A DNA stretch of 64,000 nucleotides from Mucispirillum schaedleri ASF457 (lineage in GTDB: Bacteria; Chrysiogenota; Deferribacteres; Deferribacterales; Mucispirillaceae). The position numbers and the translations under genes are program-made. The notes under the pieces are model-generated. The model searched no databases, had not been told where the DNA came from, and saw nothing but the letters and a program-made list of their open reading frames with translations. Numbering within the stretch: position 1 is the first letter of the stretch; each line of letters begins with the position of its first letter. Below, piece by piece: positions 30,298 through 38,325 of this stretch. The stretch spans positions 434,001 through 498,000 of the forward strand of contig NZ_CP097562.1 in the NCBI RefSeq assembly GCF_000487995.2. Reading direction: 5' to 3'.

Positions 30298-31170
30298 ATG
30301 ACTAAAAGTATGACAGGATATGGAAAATACAGCAAATCCACAGAAAAATATGATATATCTATTGAAATAAAATCTGTTAATAGTAAATATTTTGATATTA
30401 ATTTCAGGCTGCCAAAATCTGTTTCAGCACTTGAAATCACTCTCCGCCAGCCATTACAGGATATATTTATCAGGGGCAAAATAGATGTGCGAATTGACAT
30501 AAATATGCATACTATTACAAAGTATCCATCTTTAAATACTGACCTTGTTAAAGTTTACAGAGAAATCTTTACAAAAATTGCAGAAGAAGCAAATATTGAA
30601 AATAAACCAAAACTTGACCATTTTCTTAGAATGCCTGATGTGGTGGATTATATAAATGATGATTCTATGGAAGAAGAACTTGAAAAAATTACCTATGAAG
30701 CAGTAATAGAATGTGCTAAAAAATTAGATGAAATGAGGCAGAAAGAAGGTATAGCATTAGAAAAAGATATTACTGCAAGGTTACATAACTTAGCTGAAAA
30801 TGTAAAATTAATTGAAAATGCAAAAGAAGATGTTTTTGAAATTTGGAAAAATAAATTTATTAAGCGCATGCAGGATATGGGAGTAGATGCAAACTATGAA
30901 GAAAGAATTGTTCAAGAAGCATCTATTATGGGAGAAAAAGCAGATATTACAGAAGAAATAACCAGATTAAAATCACATCTTATACAATTTAACCATATAT
31001 TAAAAGAAGAATATCCTGTTGGTAAAAAACTTGATTTTCTAAGTCAGGAAATACACAGAGAGCTTAACACTATCGCGTCAAAAAGCTCTAAACAGGAAAT
31101 TATTTCTACAGTTGTTGAATCAAAAGCAGAATCTGACAGAATTAGAGAGCAGGTCCAAAATATTATATAA
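30298..31170 (+). CDS. yicC: YicC-family endoribonuclease
   Basis: A member of the YicC family, for which endoribonuclease activity on RNA has been reported. The N-terminal signature [14 protein letters not shown] (about 3-16) and [18 protein letters not shown] are present, and the C-terminal DUF1732 region carries [20 protein letters not shown] and [19 protein letters not shown]. The 290-residue length is canonical. The ribosome site is GGAG six bases ahead of the ATG. It is divergent from the slipin gene by 103 bases and is followed by a repeat-filled convergent gap. It is often next to gmk, which is not the case here. Confidence 0.93.
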   Translation: MTKSMTGYGKYSKSTEKYDISIEIKSVNSKYFDINFRLPKSVSALEITLRQPLQDIFIRGKIDVRIDINMHTITKYPSLNTDLVKVYREIFTKIAEEANIENKPKLDHFLRMPDVVDYINDDSMEEELEKITYEAVIECAKKLDEMRQKEGIALEKDITARLHNLAENVKLIENAKEDVFEIWKNKFIKRMQDMGVDANYEERIVQEASIMGEKADITEEITRLKSHLIQFNHILKEEYPVGKKLDFLSQEIHRELNTIASKSSKQEIISTVVESKAESDRIREQVQNII

Positions 31171-31219
31171 TTATTATTCTCAATTAAAAACTGGACTTAC
31201 ACAAAAATTTTACATCGCA

Positions 31220-31334
31220 GTCATTTTGAGCCTGATTTTAAAGGCGAAAAATCTAAATTATATATATTGCAATAAAGTATAATATATTTAAATTATTTGT
31301 TCTTAGATACTTCGCCTAAATGGCTCAGTATGAT
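31220..31334 (+). repeat. Dispersed palindromic repeat, copy B1 (best conserved)
   Basis: An imperfect inverted repeat of about 115 bp. The left arm GTCATTTTGAGCC...GGCGAAAAATCTAAATTA mirrors the right arm TAAATTAT...TTAGATACTTCGCC...GGCTCAGTATGAT. The centre is AT-rich. A copy lies about 161 bases downstream, with a shared leading segment ACTTACACAAAAA ahead of each. Confidence 0.75.
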
Positions 31335-31381
31335 ACGGAAGCAGGCTCACAGGTGAACTTACACAAAAAATTTGCACCACA

Positions 31382-31499
31382 GTCATTTTGAGCCTGATTT
31401 TAAAGACGAAAAATCTAAATTATATATTACAAGAGTGTATAATATATTTAAATTATCTTATTTTTTAGATGCTTCGCTGTATTTCAAGCTCAGCAAGAC
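31382..31499 (+). repeat. Dispersed palindromic repeat, copy B2
   Basis: Same family and orientation as B1. Its left arm is nearly identical (GTCATTTTGAGCCTGATTTT, then AAGACGAAAAATCTAAATTA) and its right arm is degraded (TTAGATGCTTCGC then AGCTCAGCAAGAC). B1 and B2 together form a tandem direct repeat with a period of about 161 bp, filling most of the 447-bp gap between yicC and the Sel1 gene. Confidence 0.7.
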
Positions 31500-31617
31500 C
31501 ATATTTACTTTATAAGCTCTATATATGGATTAGTCTAAGTTTTTTGTATAAATCCATATGTTAACTTATTTCAACAATCTATATCAAAAATAATTTAAAT
31601 CATATTGATAAAATTTT

Positions 31618-32118
31618 TTATTTATCTTCCTGTTCTTTTTCCTGTTTTATTAATATTTTTTTATTTTTATGGTCTAAAATTATATTATTTGTTTTATAGC
31701 CCCTTTCTATAGCAGTTTTACAGTATTCATAGGCTTTTTTATCATTTTTTTTCACCCCTGCTCCATCATAATACATAAGCCCTATTATAAAATAAGCAGG
31801 CACAAATCCAACATCTTTTGAACGCTCAAAATAATCATAAGCCATCATGTAATCTTTTTCTACACCTATGCCATAAAGATACATATAACCTAAATCATAT
31901 AAAGCATGGGAATGGTTTTTATCGGCTGCTCTTTCAAGATAGTATTTTGCTTTTTCATAATCCTGCTCTACTCCTTCACCATTAAGATATCTTGCACCTA
32001 TTCTAAAGGCAGCTCCTCTGTTACCAATATTTGCAAGTTTTAAATCATTTTCTAAACTTTGGTTAGCATAAACAATAACAGGTATAAAAACAAATAACAG
32101 TAAAAATCTTCTTAACAT
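31618..32118 (-). CDS. Exported Sel1-repeat protein
   Basis: A 166-residue protein with a cleavable signal peptide (RRFLLLFVFIPVIVYANQ) followed by three Sel1-like repeats of about 36 residues. Each repeat shows the GARYLNGEGVEQDYEKAKYY type of helix-turn-helix pattern (about residues 40-75, 76-111 and 112-145). Such repeats mediate protein contacts in the periplasm; no partner is evident. The tail is lysine- and glutamate-rich. The gene is the last of a minus-strand cluster of small exported or unknown proteins. Confidence 0.85.
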   Translation of the reverse strand: MLRRFLLLFVFIPVIVYANQSLENDLKLANIGNRGAAFRIGARYLNGEGVEQDYEKAKYYLERAADKNHSHALYDLGYMYLYGIGVEKDYMMAYDYFERSKDVGFVPAYFIIGLMYYDGAGVKKNDKKAYEYCKTAIERGYKTNNIILDHKNKKILIKQEKEQEDK

Positions 32119-32174
32119 TTATAAACCTTTTTTGGCATTTTATTTGCTATACAAATTATATTATGGAGGATATT

Positions 32175-32291
32175 ATGAAAATAAATACTTTAGCATTTGC
32201 ATCAATATTTTTACTGCTTGCAGCACTTACTAATACAACTATCATAGAGCATTTAAGTTATTTATTACAAGAACTAATGAAAATGTGGTAG
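32175..32291 (+). CDS. Possible 38-residue membrane or exported peptide
   Basis: A short frame encoding a peptide that begins MKINTLAFASIFLLLAALT and ends LLQELMKMW. It has one hydrophobic segment (residues 5-18) and an amphipathic tail. GGAGG stands five bases ahead of the ATG, and an extended -10 sequence TGCTATACA lies at 32145-32153, so it has the signals of a real gene. It is divergent from the Sel1 gene. It could be a small membrane protein or a toxin-like peptide. No homologue is recognised. Confidence 0.4.
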   Translation: MKINTLAFASIFLLLAALTNTTIIEHLSYLLQELMKMW

Positions 32292-32367
32292 TTATAAAGC
32301 TTATTTTTATTAAACTGAAAGCAACCTTATTTATTATTTCCTAAGATTATTATATAGGAATAACTTA

Positions 32368-32829
32368 CTATGGCTTATTTCTATATTCAAATTTCAACTG
32401 GTGATATTTTATGTCGCCAATAGTATCTTCATTATTATCTAGATTATAATAAAACATAAGTTTTATAGAGCCTGCACTATTCTCTGCTGCATTATCAAAC
32501 ATTTTAATCTTTAATGTGCAAAATCCACTATATGCAGCTTCATTTAAACATTCACAAGGATTAAAAGGTGGATTATTTTCAAAAGCACTTCCATAATTAG
32601 CAGTTTTGTTATCAATTCCTAAAGGTGTAAGTTCTGAAGGAGAAAAATGAAGTTTGAAGTTTAATACATCGCCACGATTTTTATCTTGAAATTGCAGTAA
32701 ATTAGATGGCTCAACAGTTAAACCAAGCGTGTTATTTACATCAGAATAATCAAAATGCATATCACCACTTTCAGAGCATGCATTTAAAAAAAGTGACAAT
32801 AATACTATAAATACAATATTTTTAAACAT
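32368..32829 (-). CDS. Hypothetical lipoprotein
   Basis: A 153-residue protein with a lipoprotein signal (MFKNIVFIVLLSLFLNAC, Cys18) and a beta-rich mature part. It contains a CECLNEAAYSGFCTLK segment whose three cysteines might form a disulfide. No known domain is recognised. It lies 47 bases downstream of the 114-residue gene, but a terminator hairpin separates them. Confidence 0.65.
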   Translation of the reverse strand: MFKNIVFIVLLSLFLNACSESGDMHFDYSDVNNTLGLTVEPSNLLQFQDKNRGDVLNFKLHFSPSELTPLGIDNKTANYGSAFENNPPFNPCECLNEAAYSGFCTLKIKMFDNAAENSAGSIKLMFYYNLDNNEDTIGDIKYHQLKFEYRNKP

Positions 32830-32845
32830 TTACTCCTCTGAAATA

Positions 32846-32871
32846 AATAGAAAAGGGTTTTTCAACCCTTT
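32846..32871 (-). terminator. Rho-independent terminator after the 114-residue gene
   Basis: On the minus strand, AAAGGGTT and AACCCTTT form an 8-bp stem around GAAA, followed by TCTATTTATTT. It begins about five bases after the upstream stop codon. Confidence 0.65.
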
Positions 32872-32876
32872 CCCAT

Positions 32877-33221
32877 TTATTTTATATAACTTGTGTTATC
32901 TGGTAAAAATTCTGAAACTATAATGCTATCACTAGATGCTGATAATTCATATAGTTTTTTTTCAGAAGCAGTAATACTTTCATCATGAGATACAAGTCTT
33001 ATCATTTCATTGCTAAGAATATCAATAATATCTGCAGATGAAGAATACATAACATCTTTTAGCTGCCAAACATCTCCAGCTTCAAATGCTTTTTCAACAC
33101 CAATATTTGATAAAACTTTGCTGAAAATAGCTTCTTTTTTCTCAAGATAATCAGCTTTTGCATTTTTACAGCTGCCTAATTTAGCTATCACATAAAAGCT
33201 GTGAGTTTCATGAACAAACAT
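32877..33221 (-). CDS. Hypothetical 114-residue cytosolic protein
   Basis: A mostly helical, soluble protein without a signal peptide or recognisable motif. The middle region (YLEKKEAIFSKVLSNIGVEK) could form an amphipathic helix and the C-terminus is Ser/Asp-rich. It lies 76 bases downstream of trpB on the same strand and is closed by its own terminator, so it may be the third gene of the trp transcript or have its own promoter. No function can be proposed. Confidence 0.55.
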   Translation of the reverse strand: MFVHETHSFYVIAKLGSCKNAKADYLEKKEAIFSKVLSNIGVEKAFEAGDVWQLKDVMYSSSADIIDILSNEMIRLVSHDESITASEKKLYELSASSDSIIVSEFLPDNTSYIK

Positions 33222-33297
33222 ATAAAAACCCCTTTTGTATAAATAATGATAAGAATAGTATATTTTTTTGCATTTTGCAATGCTTATTTATACATTC

Positions 33298-34518
33298 TTA
33301 GTTTTTTATTTCGTTTGATAAAAATTCTACCCACTCCTGTTTATTAAAAACTGGAGCTGTTATGAATATATCTTTATCACCTCTGCCGCTCATATTAACA
33401 ATAACAGCTTTATCTTTTGGCATAGTTGGTGCTATTTTTAAAAGCTCTGCAAGAGCATGAGATGATTCAAGAGCAAACAAAATACCTTCATGTTTTGCAA
33501 CAAGCTTCAGTGCATTAATGACTTCATCATCATTTGCTGCTGTCATTGTAAGTCTGCCAGACTCTTTTAAGTATGCAGGTTCAGGACCAACACCTGGATA
33601 ATCAAGACCTGCTGATATAGAATGTGTTGGTAGCACATCACCATTGCTGTCTAATAAAAATTTACTTTTATATCCATGGTGGATACCTGTTTTTGCACCA
33701 GAGTTTGGTGCAAGTCTTTTAGCATGTTCGCCATATTTATCACCTATTCCACCACCTTCTACACCTATTAATTGTATTTTCTCATCATCTAAAAAGCCTG
33801 AAAAGATACCCATAGCATTAGAGCCGCCACCTACTGCTGCAATTACTGCTGCCACATCTTGCCCTAATTCCTGAACCTGCTGTTTTGCTTCTCTACCTAT
33901 AACTGACTGAAACTCTCTAACTATTGCAGGAAATGGTGCTGGACCTACTACTGAGCCTAATAAATAATGAGTATCTTTTAATGATTTAATCCAAAAACCT
34001 AATGCTTCATCTACTGCATCTGCTAAACCTTTATTACCTGATTCAACAGAAACCACATTTGCACCAAACATCTGCATAGTAAATACATTTGGATGTTGCC
34101 GTTTCACATCTACTGCACCCATATAAACATTACAGCCAAGTCCAAGTTTTGCTGCTGCAGATGCAGTTGCCACACCATGCTGACCTGCACCTGTCTCAGC
34201 TACAACATTCTTTTTACCCATTCTTTTTGCAAGAAGGCACTGACCTACTGCATTATTAATTTTATGAGCCCCAGTGTGAGCAAGACCCTCGCATTTAAAA
34301 AATATTTTTGCTCCGCCAAGTTTTTTTGTTAAATTTTCAGCATAATAAAGTGGTGTAGGTCTACCTATAAATGTTTTTTGTAAATATGCAAGTTCATCTA
34401 AAAAACTTTTATCATTCATTGCAGATAAAAATGCAGTTTCAAGTTCATCAAGAGCAGGTTGCAACATTTCCGGCACATAGCTGTCGCCAAATTCACCATA
34501 AGTTTTTGAATATCTCAT
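33298..34518 (-). CDS. trpB: Tryptophan synthase beta chain
   Basis: A PLP enzyme that condenses indole with L-serine to give L-tryptophan. The 406 residues include GRPTPLYYAENLTKKLGGAK, the Schiff-base lysine in HTGAHKINNAVGQ (about Lys87), the catalytic Glu in ETGAGQHGVATA (about Glu110), the phosphate loop GGGSNAMGIFSGF and the C-terminal SGRGDKD. It is of the TrpB1 type and looks fully active. No trpA is adjacent; instead a diverged TrpC-TrpF-like gene lies 14 bases upstream. A free beta chain could salvage external indole. AGGTG precedes the ATG. Confidence 0.96.
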   Translation of the reverse strand: MRYSKTYGEFGDSYVPEMLQPALDELETAFLSAMNDKSFLDELAYLQKTFIGRPTPLYYAENLTKKLGGAKIFFKCEGLAHTGAHKINNAVGQCLLAKRMGKKNVVAETGAGQHGVATASAAAKLGLGCNVYMGAVDVKRQHPNVFTMQMFGANVVSVESGNKGLADAVDEALGFWIKSLKDTHYLLGSVVGPAPFPAIVREFQSVIGREAKQQVQELGQDVAAVIAAVGGGSNAMGIFSGFLDDEKIQLIGVEGGGIGDKYGEHAKRLAPNSGAKTGIHHGYKSKFLLDSNGDVLPTHSISAGLDYPGVGPEPAYLKESGRLTMTAANDDEVINALKLVAKHEGILFALESSHALAELLKIAPTMPKDKAVIVNMSGRGDKDIFITAPVFNKQEWVEFLSNEIKN

Positions 34519-34532
34519 TATACACCTCGTAT

Positions 34533-35630
34533 TTATTGTTTGTATTTTATTTTTTTAATAATTTCAGTAATTTTATCTACTGTATTATATTTTTTTATAT
34601 CAAATTCTATAAGTTCCACTTTATATTCTTTTATTATACTCATCATATTCCTGTCCTCCTGAAAGGACAGCCATAATGGATTATGAAATTCTGCTTTATT
34701 TTTAATTATATCAATATATTCTATCAGCAGTGGTTCTATAAAAGTATTTTTTGTATTCATTAAAGAATACCTTTTATATGTATTTGCAGTGTATATCTGC
34801 ATATTTGTATTATCTTCAATGCAGTCTGCAAGTCCATTATTTACTAATGATAATGCTTCATCTATTATACTTTTATCATAAATTTCTAATACTTTTATAC
34901 AATTTTTATCTTTTATGATTTTAAGCAAACTTATAATATTACTTTTATTGTGTTTGTCAAATAAAAACCCTGCCATATCAATATCTTTTTTTAAGCATAT
35001 ATTAAGCTCATCACTATCCACAATATTTTTAGCTTTTAATAATGGACGGATAGAAGACTTTTTCATATAAAGTTTTGACAAATAATTTGTAGATTTTATA
35101 TTTTCATATATATCAAAACTTTCTGTATTAATATAATTTTCAGAATAAACACCTGCGAACCCATATTCTAAAATATGCTGCATAGAAATTCCATCACCAG
35201 AACAGTTTAAAAAACATACTGCATCCCAGTCTATAAGCATTTTTAAAATATATGGGTTTATATTATTTGCTGGAATATCATCACTGCCTAATATTAAAAT
35301 CTCTGCTTTTGTGCAGCACACTTTTGCTATATCATTAATACTTATTACTTTATATAATATTTCTATACCTTGTGTTTGGCATTCATTATGAATTTGTAAA
35401 ATCTGCTTTTTTGAATAGTCTGATGTATTGATTATAACTCCATCCGCATTTAAATTATCTATTCCCTTTTGAAGTTTAACTATATCTTTTCTACATAATG
35501 AATTATTATCAACAATAACTGCTGATAAAATATTGTCTGAAAGCATATCTGCAAGCTGGCTGCTGCAAATAACATTTAAATTTCTTGTTTTTATTATATT
35601 TATTAAATTTGATTTATTTTGTAATAACAT
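34533..35630 (-). CDS. Highly diverged TrpC-TrpF-like double TIM-barrel protein, probable pseudoenzyme
   Basis: I do not see a close family match, but the pattern of a TrpC-TrpF fusion is readable. The first half resembles indole-glycerol-phosphate synthase (GVIINTSDYSKKQILQIHNE, then ILYKVISINDIAKV, then ILGSDDI, then a glycine turn in CSGDGISMQHILEYGFAGVY). The second half resembles phosphoribosylanthranilate isomerase (DIDMAGFLFDKHNK, IYDKSIIDEALSLVNNGLAD). Key catalytic elements are missing: no EIKRxSPS-type motif, no KICG cysteine (KAKN instead), no ESGI. The frame is intact over about 365 residues, so it is not a fresh pseudogene. The start at 35630 has AAGGTG upstream. It is 14 bases from trpB. 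Confidence 0.55.
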   Translation of the reverse strand: MLLQNKSNLINIIKTRNLNVICSSQLADMLSDNILSAVIVDNNSLCRKDIVKLQKGIDNLNADGVIINTSDYSKKQILQIHNECQTQGIEILYKVISINDIAKVCCTKAEILILGSDDIPANNINPYILKMLIDWDAVCFLNCSGDGISMQHILEYGFAGVYSENYINTESFDIYENIKSTNYLSKLYMKKSSIRPLLKAKNIVDSDELNICLKKDIDMAGFLFDKHNKSNIISLLKIIKDKNCIKVLEIYDKSIIDEALSLVNNGLADCIEDNTNMQIYTANTYKRYSLMNTKNTFIEPLLIEYIDIIKNKAEFHNPLWLSFQEDRNMMSIIKEYKVELIEFDIKKYNTVDKITEIIKKIKYKQ

Positions 35631-35660
35631 AATACACCTTTTTTCTATCATAAAATTTAA

Positions 35661-35682
35661 AAAACTTAAGCATCAAGCTTAG
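35661..35682 (-). terminator. Weak hairpin with U-tract in the trp leader, possible attenuator
   Basis: On the minus strand, CTAAGC and GCTTAAG pair around TTGAT and are followed by TTTTTT, between the proposed promoter (35848-35876) and the TrpCF-like gene. The stem is only five to six base pairs, so it may be a chance hairpin. Confidence 0.3.
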
Positions 35683-35731
35683 TTTTGCCTGTAAAAATAG
35701 TATAAAATTGTAGTGTTGAAATATAATGGTA

Positions 35732-35839
35732 TTAATTGACGCTGGAGCGCCAAAAATAGATAGAAAAATATTGTGCGGAAAATTGTCCGTTGAAAGAATA
35801 ATCAGAAAATAGTGTTTTATTTACTAATCTAATATCCAT
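35732..35839 (-). CDS. Possible 35-codon leader peptide rich in aromatic residues
   Basis: An open frame starting almost at the predicted transcription start and ending in QYFSIYFWRSSVN. Nine of 35 residues are aromatic, clustered at the end, with one Trp codon followed by a GGCGCTCCAGCGTC hairpin. The layout resembles trp leader peptides. Against it, there is no ribosome site (it would have to be leaderless) and TTT/TAT codons are common in AT-rich DNA. Confidence 0.3.
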   Translation of the reverse strand: MDIRLVNKTLFSDYSFNGQFSAQYFSIYFWRSSVN

Positions 35840-35847
35840 AATATGAG

Positions 35848-35876
35848 TATATATCATAAAAAAAATCACTTGTCAA
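35848..35876 (-). promoter_or_regulatory. Strong predicted promoter of the trp cluster
   Basis: On the minus strand, a perfect TTGACA (35876-35871) and TATATA (35853-35848) are spaced by 17 bases. The transcript would have an untranslated leader of about 210 bases before the TrpCF-like gene. Confidence 0.65.
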
Positions 35877-36064
35877 TATATAATATTAATATTTCACTTA
35901 TATAGTTTTAGAGTTTAAAATTGAAAGAGCAAAGTTAATATAATAAAAATGCAGCAGGAAATAAAATTATTTTTAAAAATATAATAATCATTAATATCAT
36001 TATAATTTTCATACACAATATTTTTGTTGTATTTTTTAGAAAATTAATATATAAGGATTTTATT

Positions 36065-36137
36065 GCGGGCATAGCTCAGCTGGTAGAGTGGAAGCTTCCC
36101 AAGCTTTAGGTCACGGGTTCAAGTCCCGCTGCCCGCT
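36065..36137 (+). tRNA. tRNA-Gly (anticodon CCC)
   Basis: A full 73-base cloverleaf: acceptor GCGGGCA/TGCCCGC, D-stem GCTC/GAGT, anticodon stem GAAGC/GCTTT with loop TTCCCAA (anticodon CCC at positions 34-36), and T-arm CGGG TTCAAGT CCCG. CCA is not encoded; TTT follows the discriminator base. It reads glycine codon GGG. Confidence 0.95.
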
Positions 36138-36180
36138 TTTCTTTCCATCTTATCATTTTTTCTTTATTATAAACTTTAAA

Positions 36181-36209
36181 TTGATTTAATAATATTTTAT
36201 CTGTATAAT
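36181..36209 (+). promoter_or_regulatory. Consensus promoter of the Trm112-to-rsmI operon
   Basis: TTGATT (36181-36186) and TATAAT (36204-36209) are separated by exactly 17 bases, 26 bases ahead of the first ATG. It is one of the best sigma70-type matches in the window. Confidence 0.7.
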
Positions 36210-36235
36210 AAAAAAATATATTTGAGGTATCATTT

Positions 36236-36421
36236 ATGATAGATAAAGAACTTTTAGATATTTTAATATGCCCAAAATGCAAGGGAAATATTAAACTGCA
36301 TAGTAATGAGAAATATATTATATGCACAAACTGCGATTTAGCATATTATATTGATGAAAATATGCCTATTATGCTTATTGATAAAGCTGTCAGTATAGAA
36401 GAAGCAGAAAAAGGTAAATAG
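36236..36421 (+). CDS. Trm112-family small zinc-ribbon protein
   Basis: A 61-residue protein of the Trm112/YcaR (UPF0434) group. Two cysteine pairs are visible, CPKCKGN near residue 12 and CTNCDLAY near residue 30, within the family frame LLDILICPKC...YYIDENMPIMLID. Eukaryotic and archaeal Trm112 activates methyltransferases; the bacterial role is less clear. It is the first gene of a long plus-strand operon, three bases before nnr. Confidence 0.88.
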   Translation: MIDKELLDILICPKCKGNIKLHSNEKYIICTNCDLAYYIDENMPIMLIDKAVSIEEAEKGK

Positions 36422-36424
36422 TAA

Positions 36425-37909
36425 ATGTATGTATTAAGCTGTAATGATATTTATGAAATGGAAAAAGAAGTTAAGTCAATCTATGGTATTTCTGAAACAA
36501 TACTTATGGAGAATGCTGGAGCTGCTCTTTTCAATTTTATAAAAAAAACAGCTGATAAAAATAGTAAAATGCTTATTTTAGCAGGTCCTGGCAATAATGG
36601 TGGTGATGGATTTGTTTTAATGCGTCATCTTAGAGTAAATGGATATAATGCTGATTTATATTATCCTGTAAATGATAATAAATACAACAAAACTGCACAA
36701 ACAAACTTAAATATTTTAAATAACTTAAATATACCACTTTATGACTTATCTACCCTTAATAATATTGACAACTATAATATAATTATTGATGCACTTTTTG
36801 GTATTGGTCTTAAAAGAAATTTAAGCGGGATATATAAGGACATAATAGAAAAGGTAAATCAAACAAATGCATTAAAAATTGCAGTAGACATTTCTTCTGG
36901 GTTAGTTAGTGACAGCTCCGAAGCTGCAGAATGTGTTTTTAATGCAGATTATACTATTTCATTTTCCACATTAAAATACTGCCATACTCTATACCCTGCA
37001 AAAAAATATTCAGGAAATATTATTACTACAAATATTTCTATACCTGATAATATCATATCTCAGTATAAGCACGATATATTTATAGATGAATATAATAAGC
37101 CGGCATTGAAAAAAAGACCAGCAGACAGCCACAAAGGCACATTTGGAAAAGTTACCCTTATTGGTGGAAATGTTGAAATGGCTGGTGCTGTAAAAATAGC
37201 TGCTGTTTCTGCTATGCATTCTGGCTGCGGACTTATTACTCTGTGCCATCCAAATACATTAGATAGAAATTTTATATCAGATATTCCTGAAATTATGACA
37301 AAATCATTTGATTATAATGAGCCTGCATTAATATGTGACTTTATTAATCATTCTTCAACAGTATATACTATTGGCAATGGTATGGGTAGAAGTAAAGCTG
37401 TTAAAGATTTTATACTGCATATTTTAAAAAATACTTTAAAACCTGTTATAATTGATGCTGATGCAATAAATGCCCTTTCTCTTAATGAATTAAATAATAT
37501 TCAGTCAGAAGCAGTTATTACACCACATTTAGCAGAATTTGCAAGGCTTATTAATAAAGATATTAATGAAGTTAAAAAAGATAAAGTAAAGCTGGCAAAA
37601 GAGTTTGCTGATAAATATAACATATATTTAATATTAAAGTCAGCAGAAACAATTATTGCTGTCCCTAATGATAAAGTATATATTTTAAATACTGGCAATA
37701 CTGCCCTTTCAAAAGGCGGCAGTGGTGATGCATTATGCGGACTTGCTGCTTCACTTTTTGCTCAAGGATACAGTTTAAAAAATACATGTATTTTAGCAGC
37801 ATATATATTAGGAAAAAGTGCAGAAAAAGCGGTAGAAAAAAATAACCCAGCATATTTATGTATTACTCAGATTATTGATTATTATAATGAGGTATTTAAT
37901 GAATTTTGA
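36425..37909 (+). CDS. nnr: Bifunctional NAD(P)H-hydrate epimerase/dehydratase
   Basis: Repairs hydrated NADH and NADPH. The N-terminal half is the epimerase (YjeF-N fold), with ILAGPGNNGGDGFVLMRHLR near residue 57 and IIDALFGIGLKRNLSG. The C-terminal half is the ADP/ATP-dependent dehydratase of the ribokinase-like fold, with KGTFGKVTLIGG near 240, VITPHLAEFARL and the catalytic GNTALSKGGSGDALCGLAASL. The 494-residue length is normal for the fused form. It overlaps tsaE by 11 bases; the nnr-tsaE pairing is widespread. Confidence 0.96.
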   Translation: MYVLSCNDIYEMEKEVKSIYGISETILMENAGAALFNFIKKTADKNSKMLILAGPGNNGGDGFVLMRHLRVNGYNADLYYPVNDNKYNKTAQTNLNILNNLNIPLYDLSTLNNIDNYNIIIDALFGIGLKRNLSGIYKDIIEKVNQTNALKIAVDISSGLVSDSSEAAECVFNADYTISFSTLKYCHTLYPAKKYSGNIITTNISIPDNIISQYKHDIFIDEYNKPALKKRPADSHKGTFGKVTLIGGNVEMAGAVKIAAVSAMHSGCGLITLCHPNTLDRNFISDIPEIMTKSFDYNEPALICDFINHSSTVYTIGNGMGRSKAVKDFILHILKNTLKPVIIDADAINALSLNELNNIQSEAVITPHLAEFARLINKDINEVKKDKVKLAKEFADKYNIYLILKSAETIIAVPNDKVYILNTGNTALSKGGSGDALCGLAASLFAQGYSLKNTCILAAYILGKSAEKAVEKNNPAYLCITQIIDYYNEVFNEF

Positions 37910-38315
37910 ATATATTTTAAAATGTGTTGAAGATACTAAAAATATGGCAAAAGATATTGCACCTTTTATAAAAAATAATATAATTTTCCTAAATGGCGAA
38001 ATAGGTGCAGGAAAAACAACTTTTACAAAATATTTAGTAGAAATTTATGGACTTAATGACGAAGTATGCAGCCCTACTTTTTCCCTTGAAAACAGATATA
38101 ATACAAAGAACGGACTTATTATTCATTTTGACTTATACAGGATAAAAAATGAAGAAGAGCTTGATATGATAGGCTTTTATGATACATTAAAAGAAGATGC
38201 TACTATACTAATTGAATGGGCTGATAAATTTAATATTGAAAAATATATAAAAAATTATAAAATTATCTCTTTTAAAATACATGACAGCAATATAAGGTAT
38301 GTAACAATAAAATAA
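37899..38315 (+). CDS. tsaE: tRNA threonylcarbamoyladenosine synthesis ATPase TsaE
   Basis: The ATPase partner of TsaB/TsaD in making t6A at position 37 of ANN-decoding tRNAs. The P-loop FLNGEIGAGKTTFTKYL lies near residue 33, followed by SPTFSLENRY and HFDLYRI, and the C-terminal IEWADKF motif. The start at 37899 has GAGG seven bases upstream and gives a 138-residue protein typical of the family. It overlaps nnr and precedes an uncharacterised small gene. Confidence 0.95.
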   Translation: MNFEYILKCVEDTKNMAKDIAPFIKNNIIFLNGEIGAGKTTFTKYLVEIYGLNDEVCSPTFSLENRYNTKNGLIIHFDLYRIKNEEELDMIGFYDTLKEDATILIEWADKFNIEKYIKNYKIISFKIHDSNIRYVTIK

Positions 38316-38325
38316 GGTTATAACT

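Noticed and set aside
30195-30500. Long N-terminal extension of the slipin gene
   Set aside because: It runs antisense through the divergent yicC start; a good GGAG-ATG start and the membrane helix occur at 30194.
31220-31499. CRISPR array
   Set aside because: Only two units at a period of about 161 bp with long palindromes; no short direct repeats with unique spacers and no cas genes.
33222-33297. TTGCATTTTGCAA palindrome as a trpB terminator
   Set aside because: On the minus strand the hairpin is followed by A residues, not Ts.
34533-35630. Ordinary active TrpC-TrpF enzyme
   Set aside because: Key catalytic residues of both halves cannot be found, although the overall pattern is retained.
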